Shown here in pieces: positions 34,926-47,820 of a DNA stretch of 64,000 bases. The translations under genes and the position numbers were made by a program. Below the pieces are notes generated by a model. That model saw nothing but the letters and a program-made list of their open reading frames with translations, was not told the origin of the DNA and searched no databases. The DNA is taken from NCBI RefSeq assembly GCF_040939455.1, contig NC_134106.1:87923001-87987000 (forward strand). The letters run 5' to 3'. How positions within the stretch are numbered: the first letter of the stretch is position 1; each line of letters starts with the position of its first letter. The DNA is from Microcebus murinus (lineage: Eukaryota > Chordata > Mammalia > Primates > Cheirogaleidae).

Positions 34926-35338
34926 ATTTTTCTGTTGCAGGTCTGTGGGGGCCCAGTAAAAGGCTGCTCTTCTTCCTTATCTGAATTCTGAAGTGATTGA
35001 GAAATGAGACAAGAGTTATGCGAGGTAGAAACAAAGACAGTCATCACTTTTCTTTCCTTACCTGCACTCACCTGCCTCCCTTCACATGAAAACATAGCCT
35101 CTACCTCTCCTCACCTAGAATCAGGGCTGGCCCTAGTGTGTAGCCTTCATGAAAAAAATGTGACAGAAATGATGTTCAGGGGCTTTGAATCTAGGATATA
35201 AAAAGCCTTGCAGATTCTCCTTGGATATCTTGGAATCTTCACTCCTGGGAAATACCCATTTAGAGCAGAACTGCAATGCTATAAAAAAAGCAAGCCACAG
35301 GAGAGGGTACTCTAGTCAACATTCATAGACAACCAATG
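34926..35338. other. Stretch without recognised gene
   Basis: No repeat or exon recognised. Short frames overlap on both strands. Confidence 0.4.
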
Positions 35339-35600
35339 AGCCAAAAGCCATCATCTAATGACAAATCTACATGACCCATTTTAGATGGTCAGTCCAATTG
35401 AGCCTTCCGATGACTCCAACTCCAGCTGCTAGCTGACTGCAATGGATGTGAGAAGCCCAAATAAGAAATGCCCAGGTGAGTGCCGTCGATACACAGACCT
35501 CCAATACATAAAAGAAGCTTTAAGTCACTAAATTTAGAGATGTTTTATTATGTAGCAATAGATAAACAGACTAATATGGTAGATAGAAGCAAAAGTTCTA
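35339..35600 (+). mobile_element. LTR-like tail fragment, unclassified
   Basis: CAACTCCAGCTGCTAGCTGA, AAGCTTTAAGTCACTAAATT, TATGTAGCAATAGATAAACA resemble the 3' end of the same unclassified LTR-type family as the insert at 24262-24815. Confidence 0.45.
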
Positions 35601-35650
35601 CTTTATTACGTAATAAATTTGTCTTAGATAAAATGGCTTATTTTTGCAGG

Positions 35651-36012
35651 TGTTTTGGTCTATTCAGGCTGCTATAACAAAAACACCATAAATTGGGTAG
35701 CTATAAATGATACACATTTATTTGTCATAGTCCTGTAGGCTCAGATGTCCAAGACCAAGGCACTGGAAGATTTGGTATCTGGTGAGGACTTGTTTCTCAC
35801 AGATGGTAACTTATGGTTGTGTCCTCACATGGGGGAAGGGGCAAGGCAGCTCTCTGGGGCCTCTTTTATAAGGGCACTTATCAGAGTAAAAAAGGCTCCA
35901 CCCTCATTACTTAATCACATCTACAAAGGTCCTATCTCCTAATACCATCACCTATGGGGTTAGGATTTTAACATATGAATACGTATGAGACACAAGCATT
36001 CAGACCATAGCA
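35651..36012 (-). mobile_element. MST solo LTR
   Basis: On plus: TGTTTTGGTCTATTCAGGCT start, CTGCTATAACAAAAACACCA, CTCTGGGGCCTCTTTTATAA, CACATCTACAAAGGTCCTAT, end CATTCAGACCATAGCA. Reverse of MST. No internal region. Confidence 0.9.
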
Positions 36013-37010
36013 GTGAGCAAGTAAATGTTTTATACTGGATCCCAGAATGAGATATACTTGTTTGCTGGAATCTCTGGATTGGGGCAGCCTTTTCAGCTTG
36101 ATCTTTCAACTACAGGGCCAGAAAATATCATGGACATGCAAAATAGAAAGCCTGCTGATTTCAAACTATTTCTTATCAAGAGAGGGCAAGGAGAAAAAAG
36201 TCAAGTTACATACTGTTGCTCAGTTTTGTTTTCCAAATTATCCAATCATGTTAATCATTTGCTTCCTGGAAATAAATGATCAAGAGGTAGAGAGAGGTGT
36301 GTTATGCTAACATGGCTTTCCTTACGTGAAAAGAAATATTATAAGTGGGGAAAGTATTCCCTCCCCAATAAGCATATGAGAGTGTACTCATTTCTCCACA
36401 AGCTTGACAGCAGTGGGCATAGTTAACCTTTAATTTTATTTCCTATTTTGCAAGCTGAATAATTGTACATCTTTATTATATATCTTATTATATTATATAT
36501 CTTTAGATATAATCATATGTATTATTATATATTTACCTTATATATCTTTATTTTTATTACATAGCTTTGTATATATGATTACTTATATCATTACTACTAT
36601 TATTTATATGTCTTTATTATTTCCATTTTCATATTACTATAAAGATGAACTTATACTTTTATGTGCTAATTTCTCATGGTTTTCCTTTGGTATGAAATGA
36701 TTGGTTATATCTTTTACTCACTTTCCTTTAGAGATTTTGTGTCTCCCTCTTACTGATTTGTAGGAATTTTTTAAATGCTTAGTCTATCATGTAATTTGAA
36801 AACATTTTTCCTAGTTAAGTGTTTGATTTTCACTTTTAAAAATCATGCCTTAGTTTTAGCATTTTTATCTTAAATTATCAGAACTTCCATTAATGGATTT
36901 TGCTTTCTGTATTTTAACAAGAAAGGCCTTTATATTCCAAGACTATAAAAATATTTCTCTATTCTTGTGATGTTATAATAGCATTTGTATTCTTATGTAC
37001 TTATTTCATC
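36013..37010. other. Stretch without recognised gene; AT-rich tract at 36466-36610
   Basis: The tract 36466-36610 is nearly pure A/T with irregular TATAT repeats. The rest is unique. No coding evidence. Confidence 0.45.
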
Positions 37011-37378
37011 TATAATCGTATTTTTTTTTTTTTTTTTTTTTTTTTGAGACAGAGTCTCGCTTTGTTGCCCAGGCTAGAGAGTGCCGTGGCGTCAGCCTAG
37101 CTCACAGCAACCTCAAACTCCTGGGCTCGAGTGATCCTTCTGCCTCAGCCTCCCGGGTAGCTGGGACTACAGGCATGCGCCACCATGCCCGGCTAATTTT
37201 TTTTATATATATATATCAGTTGGCCAATTAATTTCTTTCTATTTATAGTAGAGACGGGGTCTCGCTCTTGCTCAGGCTGGTTTTGAACTCCTGACCTTGA
37301 GCAATCCGCCCGCCTCGGCCTCCCAAGAGCTAGGATTACAGGCGTGAGCCACAGCGCCCGGCCTATAATCGTATTTTT
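37011..37378 (-). mobile_element. Young lemur Alu with 15-bp target duplication
   Basis: Complete minus-strand Alu with a 25-base poly-T (its A-tail), long strepsirrhine linker containing a TA run, and intact CCCGGC termini. Perfect duplication TATAATCGTATTTTT at 37011-37025 and 37364-37378. It is among the least diverged copies here. Confidence 0.97.
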
Positions 37379-38564
37379 ATGATGTAAAAATGACTTTATT
37401 ATCATTATTCTCTAAATATTTATTTCACTGTCGCAAAGACATTTATTAGCTAGTTTACAATTTCCCCTACTGATCTGGACATATAACCTTTGCTATGTAA
37501 TAAATTCTGAACTTTCTATTCTGTTCTATTTCTCTTTTTGCCTAATTATGAGCCAGTAACAATGAACACATTGTTAGAGTAATATAGGTCATCCACTCTT
37601 ATGTTTGTCTTTTTGTCATAGTATTGTTGCAGATACTGGCTTTGATTTTCTGTAGATAATCTCATATTTGGGGTTTGTCTGTTAACTTCCTGGGGTGGTG
37701 TCACTTAATATATTTTTATATTCCCCATATTCCCTTTATGTGAAAGTGACCACTCAAAGTTTGATTAGACTCAAGTTTAATATTTTGGGCAAGAACACTT
37801 CATGGTGTGCTTCATAACTACATCACACCCGAGCGTACACAATGCCTTGTTGTCCCCCTATGATTGGTGCTAAAATTGATATATGGGTTTGAGTAGAACA
37901 GCTCAGTTTTACCACTATATTATCATGATAATAATAAGTTATGGTAAAATTTTACTAATTGTGTATGCATTGATGGTCATTGCCTGAGCTAATGATTACA
38001 ACTGGGGTTTTTAAATAAAGATTTTCTGATTCTATGATGTCGTCTTTATTTATTAGCTGAACATCTTCTGCACATAAGAATTTTTTTTCATCACCTAGAG
38101 CTATTTGGTTTCTGTGCCATAAAGTTTATACAGGAAATGCATGATAAGCAATTAATTATTTTCCTCCAATTACCAGTTTTCAGGGAAAGACATTGGTAGT
38201 CCAATTGTCTAGTTACTTGCAATGGTGTCTAATATGATTCTTTCCCTTTCTCTCTGTCTCTTTCTCCTCACCCCTTCTTTCCCTCTCTCTTACCATGAAA
38301 TCTACTATTTTTTTAAATATTAAGTGAGTTTCAACTAATTGCATTTATGCTTCTTTTTGAAGTTCAAATTGCCATGTCTTTGGCCAGTAGGAGCCACTTG
38401 GTTGCCTGCTCTAGTGCTGTTTGACCAGACCTGTTCCTGTCTTGAGAGTTCTCTTGCCTTCTGGCACAATAGAGAGTCTCCTTAATTTCTTGCCCTATAC
38501 ATGCCTTTAACTTTATTACCACCCTCCTACATGCTTAAACTTGTAGCATTTTTAAAATTTAATT
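37379..38564. other. Stretch without recognised gene
   Basis: AT-rich. A pyrimidine-rich segment lies at 38235-38295. No family recognised with confidence. Confidence 0.4.
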
Positions 38565-39705
38565 CTACTTGATTGTGGTATAGTTTACATAATTAAAATG
38601 CATACAGCTAAATTAGTTTTGACAAATGTATTTACCCATCAAACAACCACTGCAATCAAAGTGTAGACCATGTCTACCACCCCCCACAATTCCCTGCCTC
38701 TTTGAAACCAATACCCACCAGCACTCCTGGTTCCAGGCAATCACTGATATGCTTTCTGTCACTGAAGATTGGATATTAGTTTTGCCTATTATAGCATTTC
38801 AGTAGAATGAAATTTTATGGAATATACTCTTATGTGCCTGACATCTTTCTCTCAGAATAATGTTTTTGAGATTCATCTTTGTTGTTCCATGTAGCAGTGG
38901 CTCATTTCTTTTGATGGCCAAGTAGTATTTCTTGCATGGATATACCAAAATTTCTTCTTTCATTCATTTGTTGATAGACATTTGAGTTATTTTTAGTTTT
39001 TGACTATTATAAATAAAGCTTCTATGAATATTCACATATATTCACGTATTGTGTAGAAAAAATATTTTCATTTTCCGTGGGTAAATACCTGTGAGTAGAA
39101 AATTACTGGGTCATAGGAGAAATATAGATTTAACTTTATGAGAGAACCTGCCACTCTGTTTTCCAAAGTAGTTATACCACTTAACCTTCTAACTAACAAT
39201 ATTCATGTATCCCAGTTGCTCTACATCCTTGACAACCTTTGTTTTAGTTTATATCACTTTTATGACTAATGATTTTGAGCACATTTTTATGTGGTTATTG
39301 GCTATTTGTACTTTAATTTTTTGGTGAAGTGCTTGTTTAACTCTTTTTCCGATATTTTAAACTTTGGATTTTTTTGTCTTTTTTGAGTTATATAAGTCCT
39401 TTATATATTTTGGATACAAGTCTCTTGTCCGATACATGTATCGTAAATATTTTCTCTCAGTCTGGGGTACGCTCTGAATTATATTAATGGTATCTTTTGA
39501 TAAGCAGAGTTTTTCATTTTTGATGAAGTCCAACTTGTTCTTTGTATCTTATCTGGCTAATATTTTTCTACTCTAAGTTCATAGAGATGTTCTACATTTG
39601 TTGAAATTATTTTATAGTTCTAATTTTGGTTTATTATTCATTATGAGTTAGTTTTTGCATATGCTATGTCATAAGGATTATTGTTAACTTGTTTTCTATT
39701 TTAAA
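38565..39705 (-). mobile_element. Old LINE-1 (L1M class) 3' region
   Basis: On plus: ATTGTGGTATAGTTTACATA, CAACCACTGCAATCAAAGTG, TTTGTTGATAGACATTTGAG, GGAGAAATATAGATTTAACT, TAAACTTTGGATTTTTTTGT, GAAGTCCAACTTGTTCTTTG. This is the reversed 3' UTR and ORF2 end of an L1M element. Heavily mutated; ends against an MLT1 LTR. Confidence 0.85.
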
Positions 39706-39707
39706 AA

Positions 39708-40180
39708 AAGGCAGTTTCCTGTTGCTGCAGTAACAAACCACCACAAATGTAGTGGCTTCAAACGGCACCAATTTATTATTAATATATTAGAATTCTAGGG
39801 GTTACAAGTCTGAAATGGGTTTTACTGGGTTAAAATAAAGGTGTTGCCAGAGTTGCATTCCTTCTGAAGGTTCCAGGGAAAACACTTTCTTTGTTTTTTG
39901 TGGGTGTCAGAGGTACCCCCATCCCTTGGCTGAGCATCAGTCCTGCCTCTTCTTCCTTAGTTACTTATTCTCTGACTTTGACTCTCCTGCCTCCCTCTCA
40001 TAAGGACCTTGGTGATTACACTGGACCCACCTGGATAATCCAGAATCATCTCAAAATACCTAATCTAATCACATCAATGAAGTCTCTTTTCTCATATATG
40101 GTCGCATATTCCCATACTTGGAGTATGAGGACGTGGACATCTTGGGGCATCATTTTTCTGCCAGCTCCACTTGTGTTCCA
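39708..40180 (-). mobile_element. MLT1 solo LTR
   Basis: On plus: CAGTTTCCTGTTGCTGCAGT start, GTAGTGGCTTCAAACGGCAC, CTGACTTTGACTCTCCTGCC, CCCACCTGGATAATCCAGAA, GGACGTGGACATCTTGGGGC end. A 104-codon chance frame runs across it. Confidence 0.88.
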
Positions 40181-41612
40181 GGTGAAGGTTGTCACGAACT
40201 CCTGAAAACTTGAGAAAGTAAAGCTGCTGGCATTTTTGTACCGCTTCATTGATCGGGATGTATCTGAAGTTTGCAAGCGCAGACAGGTGAAGGGTCCAAT
40301 GGGTTTTGGTGCATTAACAGATTTAATTCTGCCCAGCAGAAATGGGTTTTTATTTTAGAGATGAAAAGGATTCCCGTAAGCTTATTTAACAAGTGGAGGC
40401 TGGATTGGGCCAGCTGGTGTGAATATTCACCCACTCATTCTCACACACTCTGACTTTTTTCTATTATTTTATTCTGTGCTTAAGAAGCTTAAATATTTTT
40501 GATTTAATGACAAATAACTCTACCCTGAAAATAACTTCAGAACTCCTTTTTAGAATAGCTAAAATATTTTCATTATCCATCTAATATAAATAATGTATGT
40601 AGCCAGCGGACATTGGGACAAATGAAGCCTTAGGTCACTGGGCTCAATGTACACCACACACAAGGATTTTAAAGTTGTACCAAATGCTTTGCAGTCACAC
40701 ACAAACAACCAGTGTACAGAATACATTTGCATCTTTTGCTTAACCAATCTTTTATTAAATATGATTTGTCATACAATCATGAAGTAATGCAAGATTCCCA
40801 TAACAAAAACATAATGTTCTATATGCTAACTTGTCCTAAAATACATAACATTTCCAAAGAATTTTGATGTTAATATATTAGAGGGAAACATGTTAAATTG
40901 AAATATGATATTGCTAGTATCATAATGTTATTTTTCCTGGCTGCTTATTAAAATAAAATATACAGGTATATATTTATCTTCTGAATGCTATAAAAAATGA
41001 AAATTATTTTCTTTTTCTAGTGGAAAACTGGTTATTATATAAATGTTTTTCTATAGGACCAAACATTTGACAATGCTAACTTGTTGCTTCACCTTCCCAA
41101 GGTGCGTTGTTTTCATCTGCAATGTTGAAACTGGCTTACAAACTCCATGTCTATGCTTTAGCCCTGGGAGCGGAAAGGTGAAGGTGAAAGGCAACCACGC
41201 TCCAAGGCATTAACTTAGAACTTGCACTTGTAATTTAGGATTACATCCTATTGGTCAACAGTCTTCTCACATGACCAAAACAACCTGCTAAGGAAGCTTT
41301 TACAGGTGGTCTTCAGTGGGGCAACCATATGCACACCTAAACCTTAGGAGTGCTATATTAAAAAGAGAGAGAGAAACTACATATACAGCATGTTAGGCAT
41401 TATTCTAGAGGAAAAGGTAACACATTTTTTTAATTATAGCAGTGTAAGTGGAAATAGTGGAACATATACTAAAAAAATGTTCATTTATTCATTCATTTCC
41501 ATCCTTTCTTTCTCCCTTTCTTCCCTTCTTTCTTCTTTTCTTTCTTCCTTCTCTCCCTATTAAGTATTATACCAAACACTATTCTAAATATGCGGGTAGA
41601 GATGAGGGATGG
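40181..41612. other. Stretch without recognised gene
   Basis: Unique sequence. 40215-40290 and 41085-41215 have balanced composition and could be conserved non-coding sequence. A pyrimidine-rich (CTTT)-type low-complexity tract lies at 41478-41561. Confidence 0.4.
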
Positions 41613-41971
41613 TGCTATGGTCTAAATGTGTCTCCTCCAAATTCATAAGTTGAAATTATATACCCCAAAATGATGGTATTAGGAAGTGGGATCTTTGGGA
41701 AGTACTTAGACCATGAGGGCAGATCCCTCATGAATGGGATTAGTGCTCTTATAAAAGAGATCGCAGAGAGCTCCTTTACCCCTTCCACTATGAGAGGACA
41801 CAGCAAGAAGACATCATCTATGAACCAGGAAGCAGGCCCTCACCAAACACTGTATCTGGCACCTTGATCTTGGACTTCCCAGCCTGCATAACTATGAGAC
41901 ATAACTTTCTATTGTTTATAGGTTATCCAGTCTATGGTATTTTGTTGTAGCAGCCTAAACAGACTAATATA
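41613..41971 (+). mobile_element. MST solo LTR
   Basis: TGCTATGGTCTAAATGTGTC start, AAATTCATAAGTTGAAATTA, GGATTAGTGCTCTTATAAAA, GACACAGCAAGAAGACATCA, CACCTTGATCTTGGACTTCC, CAGTCTATGGTATTTTGTTG end. No internal region. Confidence 0.93.
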
Positions 41972-42029
41972 GGTAGTAAAAGGGGGAAGAAAAGAAAACT
42001 TGCCCTCATATATCTAACCATCTAGGTAT

Positions 42030-42205
42030 CCCGGTGGTTCCCAACCTTGACAGCATATTAGGATTACCTGGAGAAATTTTAAAAATTAAAATGCCTGGGA
42101 TATACCCAAATGAATTTCATGGGACTCTGGGTGTGCGTCCCAGGCTCCAGAAGGCTGGAAAGCTCTGCATGTGTGCCCCACGCAGCCACACTGAGGACCA
42201 CTGAC
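42030..42205 (+). mobile_element. MER5A-type hAT element
   Basis: GGTGGTTCCCAACCTTGACA start, TATTAGGATTACCTGGAGAA and GAGGACCACTGACGTGG end. Partial and diverged interior. Confidence 0.65.
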
Positions 42206-42224
42206 GTGGAGATCACTTTGTCCC

Positions 42225-42490
42225 CCTGCACCCAGGCTGCACTTTCCATCTCTTCACAGCGGAGGCAGCTGATCTAAGACTGTGGCTCTCAGAAGGTCAC
42301 CATCTAGTTGAAACTCTACAATGGTTTTCAGTTGCCCTTAGCATCAGAATTCTTAAAATGGTAACAGTTCTGGCATGACCTGGCCCTTGCCTTTCTTTCC
42401 AGCTTCACTGCAGACAGCATTCCCGTTGGGGTCTCCGTGGACATTCCATTGTACTGTTTCAGGTTCCTTCAATGCTCGCTTTCTTCTTCA
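42225..42490 (+). mobile_element. L2 LINE 3' fragment
   Basis: CTCTACAATGGTTTTCAGTT, GCCCTTAGCATCAGAATTCT, GGCATGACCTGGCCCTTGCC and TTCCAGCTTCACTGCAGACA follow the L2 3' region (CCTCCAATGGCTTCCCATTG ... TGATCTGGCCCC). Ancient. Confidence 0.75.
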
Positions 42491-42650
42491 GGCTGTATCG
42501 AGTTAAGATGATGTCATTAGGTTGAGCCTGAATCCAATATTATGGTCTCTTTACAGGAGGATGGCAATTCAAAGACATGGGGACACAGGAGAATGCCATA
42601 TAATGGCACACAGACACAGGGAGAGCATGCAAGGTTTTTACCACCAGCCC
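42491..42650 (+). mobile_element. MLT1 LTR fragment
   Basis: GAGTTAAGATGATGTCATTA, GAATCCAATATTATGGTCTC and GACACAGGGAGAGCATGC match the central MLT1 region only; both ends are missing. Confidence 0.65.
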
Positions 42651-42749
42651 ACACCCTACTACCTACCTTCACCCAGGTAGCTCCTACTCACAGGATCTTG
42701 TATCAAATGTCCACTCACAGGTAAATCTTTCTGTACCCATTCTCCAGAC

Positions 42750-43128
42750 TAGACCAGTCCTCTCTTTTTTTTAATTTTACTTTTATTTTTATTTATTTTT
42801 TTGAGACAGAGTCTCACTGTGTTGCCCGGGCTAGAGTGCCGTGGCGTCAGCCTATCTCACAGCAACCTCAAACTTCTGGCTTCAAGCAATCCTCCTGCCT
42901 CAGCCTCCTGAGTAGCTGGGACTACAGGCACATGCCACCATGCCTGGCTAATTTTTTTCTAATTTTAGTTGTTTGGCTGATTGCTTTCTATTTATAGTAG
43001 AGACGGGGTCTCGCTCTTGCTCAAGCTGGTCTCGAACTCCTGAGCTCAAGCAATCCTCCTGCCTCGGCCTCCAAGAGTGCTAGGATTATAGGCGTGAGCC
43101 ACTGCGCCCGGCCTTAGACCAGTTCTCT
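42750..43128 (-). mobile_element. Lemur Alu with an alternative linker
   Basis: Complete minus-strand Alu. The linker reads TTTAGTTGTTTGGCTGATTG then CTTTCTATTTATAG on plus, related to but different from the TTGGCCAATTAATT linker of the younger copies. The right arm lacks the ACTC duplication. Target repeat TAGACCAGTCCTCT at 42750-42763, TAGACCAGTTCTCT at 43115-43128. Confidence 0.95.
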
Positions 43129-43131
43129 TGT

Positions 43132-43368
43132 TATAATCTCTTAGGGCACCTTGCACTTTCTTTTCCCAGCATTTATGACAGTTTCAGTTAGATACTTGGC
43201 AAGATAATTATTTAGTTTATATCTACCCTTGTTAATAGACTATGCAAGCTCTGCGAAGGCAGGCACCACTTTCATTTTACTCATTATTAAATCTTAAAAA
43301 CCTACAAAGTTGAGCCTTGCATAGTAAGCATTAATTTTGTTTCTTGAGTGAATGAAGCAGGCAGGAGG
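43132..43368 (+). mobile_element. L2 LINE 3' end
   Basis: GACTATGCAAGCTCTGCGAA, GGCAGGCACCACTTTCATTT, TTGAGCCTTGCATAGTAAGC and TTGAGTGAATGAAGC correspond to the L2 3' terminus. Plus orientation; may belong with the L2 at 42225, split by the MLT1 piece and the Alu. Confidence 0.7.
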
Positions 43369-43984
43369 CTGATCTAAGAAGGTCTGGCAGAGTGTTTACC
43401 AAACTGAAGAATAACGTAGAGGACATTACACTTGAGAGAGAGGCAGGCACTGAAACCTGGGTGACTCAGTGAATGGTCATATCATTAACAGATATTGGGA
43501 TGTCAGGGAAAGTGACTGTCATTTAACCAAGTGTACAATGGTGACTTCACTGGAAAACCAGGAGTGAATTCCCATCTCATTCCAAACAAATGTATAAAAC
43601 ATAGAAGGGATAAACAAGAGCAATAATTAGAACTCACAGACAAATGAGGAATTTTAATATAAAATACTGTTGGTTCCAGCATTTCCTGGTTCTTATGAAT
43701 GACACGGGGAACAGGGGGATGCTGGAGAAAGTGGACTCTCTTTTTGCCCCTTTATCAGGCACATTGCACCACCAGATTTATCCTGCCAGGAGTCTCCTTA
43801 GGTTGATGCAGGATGCCTGTGAGGTAGCCACCTTCATGCCACCCTGCTCTTTGGTGTTACTTGATGTGCCCTCATTCTCCAGGCAGAACCCAAGAACCAG
43901 GAAATAAGGACACAGGTTTTTCAGACCCTGCTTTCTTCCTGTCTCCTGCTTTTTGGTCTTTCCATCGTACTTGCCCCAACTACA
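43369..43984. other. Stretch without recognised gene
   Basis: Unique. An 87-codon frame at 43644-43907 has no recognisable product. Confidence 0.4.
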
Positions 43985-44434
43985 TAGCACAGACTAAGTC
44001 ACTTAACACAACTGAAGTTCATTCTCTCACAGTTCTGGAGGCCAAAAGTCCCAAATCAAGGCATCAGCAGGGCCATGCTGCCTCTGAGACCTGAAGGGGA
44101 GGTTTTGTCCTTATGTCTTCTAGCGTCTGTGTTTGTGAGCAATTCTTGGTGTTCCTTGGCTTGTAGAAATGTCACTCCAATCTCTGCCTCCATCATCACA
44201 TGATGCTCTCCCCGTGTCTGTGTGTCATTACATGGCATTCTCCTTTGTCCCTGTGACTTTGAATGGCTGTCTTCTTGTAAAGACACCAGTAACACTGAAT
44301 TAGGGCCCATCCTAATGATCTCATCTTAATTTGATTCCGTATGCAGAAACCCTATTTTTAATAAGGTCAAATTCACAGGTAATGGGGGTGAGGACATCTG
44401 CATATCTTTTAAGTGAGCACAATTCAACCCTTAA
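43985..44434 (-). mobile_element. MLT1 solo LTR
   Basis: On plus: CATTCTCTCACAGTTCTGGA, GGCCAAAAGTCCCAAATCAA, CCTTGGCTTGTAGAAATGTC, TGTCTTCTTGTAAAGACACC, ATGATCTCATCTTAATTTGA, and CAATTCAACCCTTAACA at the end. Reverse MLT1. Confidence 0.9.
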
Positions 44435-47400
44435 CAGTACTCACATCGCATCCCTTAATTGTGAAATTAATGAATTAATTAATAAAACTAATTTTGAAAT
44501 GGCTGGTTTCCTGTCCTTGCTTTGTAGGTGGAAAGATCTCTCTTTTAGGCTTCTGAAGAATACATAGTTGTTCATAGGCCAAAAGAGGTAAATGAAGATG
44601 TGGAAAATTTGCACTTAAGACCATAGCCTGGCTCACAGGTACTTTGTATTCATGCCAATCCTATTTTTGCATATCAAAAGCTATATATCAACTTGTTCCT
44701 CTGCATTCTGTCTGGGACAAGTTCTGATGTTTGTCCCCAAACAATTGAAAGCTAGCAAAGACAAAGTTCATGTATGCAGAAGGGCTAAAGAATAAAAACC
44801 CAGTAATAATGTAGTGGTTAATATCTAGATAAATGTTACTCGATTACTATTGAATAATTTCAACTCTATACTCCTATGCAAACTGGTTCAGTTTTCAAGT
44901 ATCCCATTGTGAGTTCAGGATCTGGGTGATTTTATGAATGATATGTTCATTCATCATATCTAACTTTGGGCCCCAGATCCCAGGATGTTTCCATTTGAAA
45001 GCCAGAGATTGGTTCTGCTATAGGGATAAAGATATAAGAGTCTTCCTGTTTGAGATAGTCTCTCCTCATCCTTCAAGACCTTCTCTTCCTGGTCTGGGAT
45101 CCTCACTTATCTCGCCACTGCAGACAGGCTCTGTGTCCTTGCAGCACCAAAGCATCTGCTCCGTTAGGGAAAATAAAACAAACAAACAAAAAATGCATCA
45201 CACCACCTGCTCACGATTTGTTGACCCAACAATTGATTGAATGGTCAGAATATATCACTTTTAATTTAGCTGTGCTCTTCTTGGTAGAAGTAGTCACTGC
45301 TCAGTAGGAAGAAGGACAATAGAAATAAAAAGATGTGAAAGGAGAAACTGAATAGCAGACAGCCTTTGACCAGAGGGGAATTAAGCACTTTTAATTTTAG
45401 CAAATTTGGTGAACTTTGAATACCATTTGCAAATGACATAGATTATGGAAAATACTTGTTCAGTTTCATGTACTTTGTTTTTGAAGCAGAAACACTCACA
45501 AGGAAAACAGCTCCCATATGTTCTCACTTTCAAAATTGTGGAATAATTAGTACACTTTAACGAGTCAGTAGATCTGTCTTCCATGTGAGCACCATACGGT
45601 ACACACAGTAAATTGATAGCTTTCAAGTGTCTTTGGCAAGGCCTGACATGGAATTGGAGTTCAGGTGGGTGGGAGGCTTTGACAATGGGAAATTATTTAT
45701 TCTTCCTTAATTAGGTGGCTGCATTTTGCGTGTGCATTGGTTTGTTTTAGATCATAATAAACAGCTCATTACCAAGCTTTTCCATAAATACCCCCAAAGA
45801 ACACAGTGAATGTGTCAGAAGGAAATAAATATTTACTGCATCAACTGACAGTCTTGTTCATGAATATATGCCAACTTCATGTTTGTGTTTATTATTTTAA
45901 CTTTTATTTTTTTTCCAAGGCTACCTAAGATGTCTGCTTTTTCCTGTGGATCAACTTTATTTAAAATTAACCTATAAATATTCTCTTCCTATCATGATCC
46001 TTATCATTGAATATCCAAGACCTTATTTCATAAGCATAGAAGGCTGTCAGAGGTGGGAATTGCCAAGGACATTCTTAAATAAAAAACAGACACATGAACA
46101 AACCCTCTTTTATCGTTAAGGCCCATTTGTCATAGTCTACAGATCTCATTCGATAACCGAATTTTGAGTGTAGGCAGGGCAGGGATCATTTCTCTCATTA
46201 TACATGAAGATGCTGAAGTTGAGTCCATTCATTCATTTTTTTTTTTCTTTTTACCTCACTGTACCAGGCATTAAACAGAGGTCTTATCATGTCCACACTG
46301 AGCTTACTAGCATAAAATAAACAAGCATCTGGCATTAGGGATGTGCACAGAAAGGAAACCTTATCTAATTTGGGGGTCAAGGAAAGAGACATTCAAAATG
46401 AGACAAGGGAGGAAAAGAGGTGAGTAGGTACAGGCAGATGGGCTGGAAGAAAGAAGATGATGTCAAGGGGGAGGAGATGAGAGCATGTTCAAAAGACATG
46501 GGAGACAAGAAAGAGTTAATTGAGGAGACGTTAGGAACAAACTATGGCTAGAAACTAAAAGAGAAGATTGAGGTAAGTTGAAGAAATAAGTGAAATGAAA
46601 AATTTAATACTTGAGAATGAGCAAAAGAGATCTATGGATATCCTGTGGAATAGATAGGGAATCCTTCTCCTGTGGATTGAAGGAGCCCCTGGAAATTATC
46701 TAATTCTATCAGGTTGTGAGCCTTTGTCTTTGATTAGATTGTTTTACAACAGAGTAAAGATAGAAGTTAACTTGTACCAAACTGATAACAATGCAAATAA
46801 TTTTGCCTAAATAAAAGCAAATTATGGCCACTGGAATGCAATTGATTATTGCCCTATGGAAAGACAAGTTTTTGCAAAGACATGTCAACATTCTTTTACT
46901 GCGTGTAAATTTTTCTTTGACTTCTCTAAAGAGCCTGACACGTCTTTTCACTTCCTTTCATTAATTAATGAATTAAATACAGTCTTTGACACTTGTTCAT
47001 TTGATACCTGTATACCAAATAATTTCAGGTCCCTTCAGCCATTTATTTTATTTAGGCTTTGTGTACAAAATAAGAGGTCCCATATCCATTTCCTGTTGTT
47101 CCTTGTTCTTTGTGGAGTAGATAATAGTTCACTACACATATATTATTTTATCTTCAAATGATGGGCAAATGTTTTCCTATAAATAGGTATTTTGGTTGAC
47201 TTTACAGTATTTCTTTGGTCATGTTCTATTATCCACACCGAAATGCATTTTCTCTTCTCACTCTCTTTCATCTAACCAGCAAACACACACACACATGACT
47301 GAGTTCTGCGAAGGACTGGTATTCTATGGAGGAGTCTCAGTGGCAGCTTTGGGATCTAAAATATTCAATGAATAGGACCCAGGTCTCCACCTTGGCATAG

Positions 47401-47463
47401 GTGATATAAGCAGCATTGCTATAGGTGTTCATCTGAGGCAGTTGTTATTGAAGGTAGGTGTTG
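44435..47463. other. Largest repeat-poor block (3 kb)
   Basis: I recognise no repeat family and no gene. The segment 45690-45830 (TTCCTTAATTAGGTGGCTGC, ATCATAATAAACAGCTCATT) has the look of a conserved non-coding element. 46390-46600 is purine-rich. A small CA run lies at 47283-47296. Being repeat-poor between dense transposon regions, it may be under constraint, which cannot be tested here. Confidence 0.4.
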
Positions 47464-47820
47464 TTATCTGTTATAATTCCTTTGGGCTGCTAAAACAAAA
47501 TACTTTAGACTGAGTAATTTATAAATAATTGAAATTTATTACTAAAAGTTCTAAAGGCTAGAAGTCCAAGATCAAGCCACAAAACTATTCAATGTCTGGT
47601 GAGGGTCTGTTCCTCATGAGTGACACCTTCTATGTGTCCTCACACAGCAGGAGGATAGGGGAGATCTCTTGGTCTTCTTTTATAAGAGTATTAATCCCAT
47701 TCATAAGGGCAGAGCCTTGATGATATAATCACCTCCCAAAGGGACAATCTTCTAATACCATCACCTTGGTGATTAGGTTTCAACAAAATTAAGGGCCAAG
47801 TCCACAGGGACACTTTCCTT
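47464..47820 (-). mobile_element. MST/MLT1-type LTR, 3'-truncated
   Basis: On plus: TCTGTTATAATTCCTTTGGG, GCTGCTAAAACAAAATACTT, GTGTCCTCACACAGCAGGAG, CTTCTTTTATAAGAGTATTA, ATAATCACCTCCCAAAGGGA. Reverse orientation; one end lost. Confidence 0.82.

Noticed and set aside
39891..40205. 104-codon plus-strand gene
   Set aside because: It lies almost wholly within a reversed MLT1 LTR.
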